The notes beneath the pieces are model-generated. The model saw only the letters and a list, made by a program, of their open reading frames with translations, did no database searches and had not been told where the DNA came from. Both the position numbers and the translations under genes were made by a program. From Paenibacillus dokdonensis (GTDB lineage Bacteria; Bacillota; Bacilli; Paenibacillales; Paenibacillaceae), in NCBI RefSeq assembly GCF_004916975.1, contig NZ_STGQ01000002.1, positions 310,001 through 374,000 on the forward strand: a stretch of DNA of 64,000 nt, in the 5' to 3' direction. How positions within the stretch are numbered: the first letter of the stretch is position 1; each line of letters begins with the position of its first letter. Positions 63,671 to 64,000 of the stretch are shown here, piece after piece.

Positions 63671-64000
63671 TCATGAACTTTTCGTGCCCGCCCGGGTATC
63701 CTCGTATTGGAATCTGCGGATTTCCATCTGCAGTCCTCTGGCCATTCCGCTCATGGAACCGCTGGAAGCAGAGATTTCCTTCATCGTAGCCAGCTGCTCT
63801 TCGGTCACGGCCGCAACGCTTTGAGACTGCTCGGCGATATAAGAGGATAACTCAACCATATGTTCCTCCGAGACCAACATCTGCTCGGTCAAAGCGGACA
63901 GCTCCTCCGTTGATGCCGATGCCGATACCTCTTGGGCCTGTCCCGCAACGATCTGAATCGATGCGTATATTTGATGAAAAGCTTGGCCCGTTTGCTGCAT
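63671..64000 (-). CDS. Methyl-accepting chemotaxis protein, C-terminal part
   Basis: The last 109 residues of a chemotaxis receptor, cut by the window edge. They form the end of the signalling coiled coil, with heptad-rich SASTEELSALTEQM, SVAAVTEEQLATMKEISASS and a tail MARGLQMEIRRFQYED. The N-terminal part with the ligand-binding and membrane segments lies beyond the edge, so the attractant cannot be guessed. Confidence 0.88.
   Translation of the reverse strand: MQQTGQAFHQIYASIQIVAGQAQEVSASASTEELSALTEQMLVSEEHMVELSSYIAEQSQSVAAVTEEQLATMKEISASSGSMSGMARGLQMEIRRFQYEDTRAGTKSS

Overview
The window looks like chromosome of a Paenibacillus-type Firmicute. The evidence is moderate GC, strong GGAGG-type ribosome sites with frequent TTG and GTG starts, a YesM/YesN two-component pair beside an LplB/YtcP-type ABC importer, and several Bacillus-lineage families: YclNOPQ, AdeR-Ald, LipL, YdjO, YjlB, DUF4023 and MprF. 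No rRNA, tRNA, CRISPR array, complete insertion sequence or prophage was seen.

Layout. 1-6.6 kb (minus): a sugar or oligosaccharide ABC importer (two permeases and a lipoprotein) followed by its AraC-type response regulator, sensor kinase and the start of a short-chain dehydrogenase, apparently one operon. 6.8-11.1 kb (minus): an S66 peptidase, a cysteine hydrolase, an MFS exporter and a winged-helix/TPR regulator. 11.3-15.4 kb (minus): the yclNOPQ petrobactin-type siderophore importer behind a clear promoter and Fur box. 15.7-16.9 kb (plus): a tiny DUF4023 gene and a DedA protein. 17-20 kb (minus): a second sugar importer. 20.2-26.7 kb (minus): a heterodimeric ABC exporter, a glycosyltransferase and the PucR-type regulator adeR, divergent from ald (plus). 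28-33.5 kb: ydjO, lipL, an MpsC-like gene, a cupin, a DoxX-like protein and an MFS exporter.

33.6-39.4 kb (plus) holds the most interesting module. An OmpR-type regulator and histidine kinase are followed by a VTC-type polyphosphate polymerase-like protein, a DUF4956 membrane protein and a large CotH-kinase-like surface protein with low-complexity inserts. Three TTAA direct repeats at 11-bp spacing lie at the promoter of the last three genes. 39.5-49.4 kb: mprF, a large catalase, an ArsR regulator with an old-yellow-enzyme gene sharing an operator, and an MMPL/RND-type exporter. 49.5-64 kb: the TetR regulator of that exporter with matching operators at both promoters, a solitary SIR2-like protein, a membrane-anchored FAD oxidoreductase, an MFS protein, a threonine synthase-like enzyme with a LysR regulator, a GyrI-like protein, a MarR-FUSC pair, nanE with a ROK kinase, two small acidic or hypothetical proteins, and the end of a chemotaxis receptor.

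A 149-bp intergenic element occurs twice (12374-12522 and 26886-27034), with a truncated third copy near 16.95 kb. The two full copies differ by compensatory base changes in several stems, and the remaining mismatches are mostly G-T pairs when read on the plus strand, so it looks like a structured RNA or a folded mobile repeat. Start sites were re-chosen from ribosome-binding sites wherever the longest open frame was implausible.
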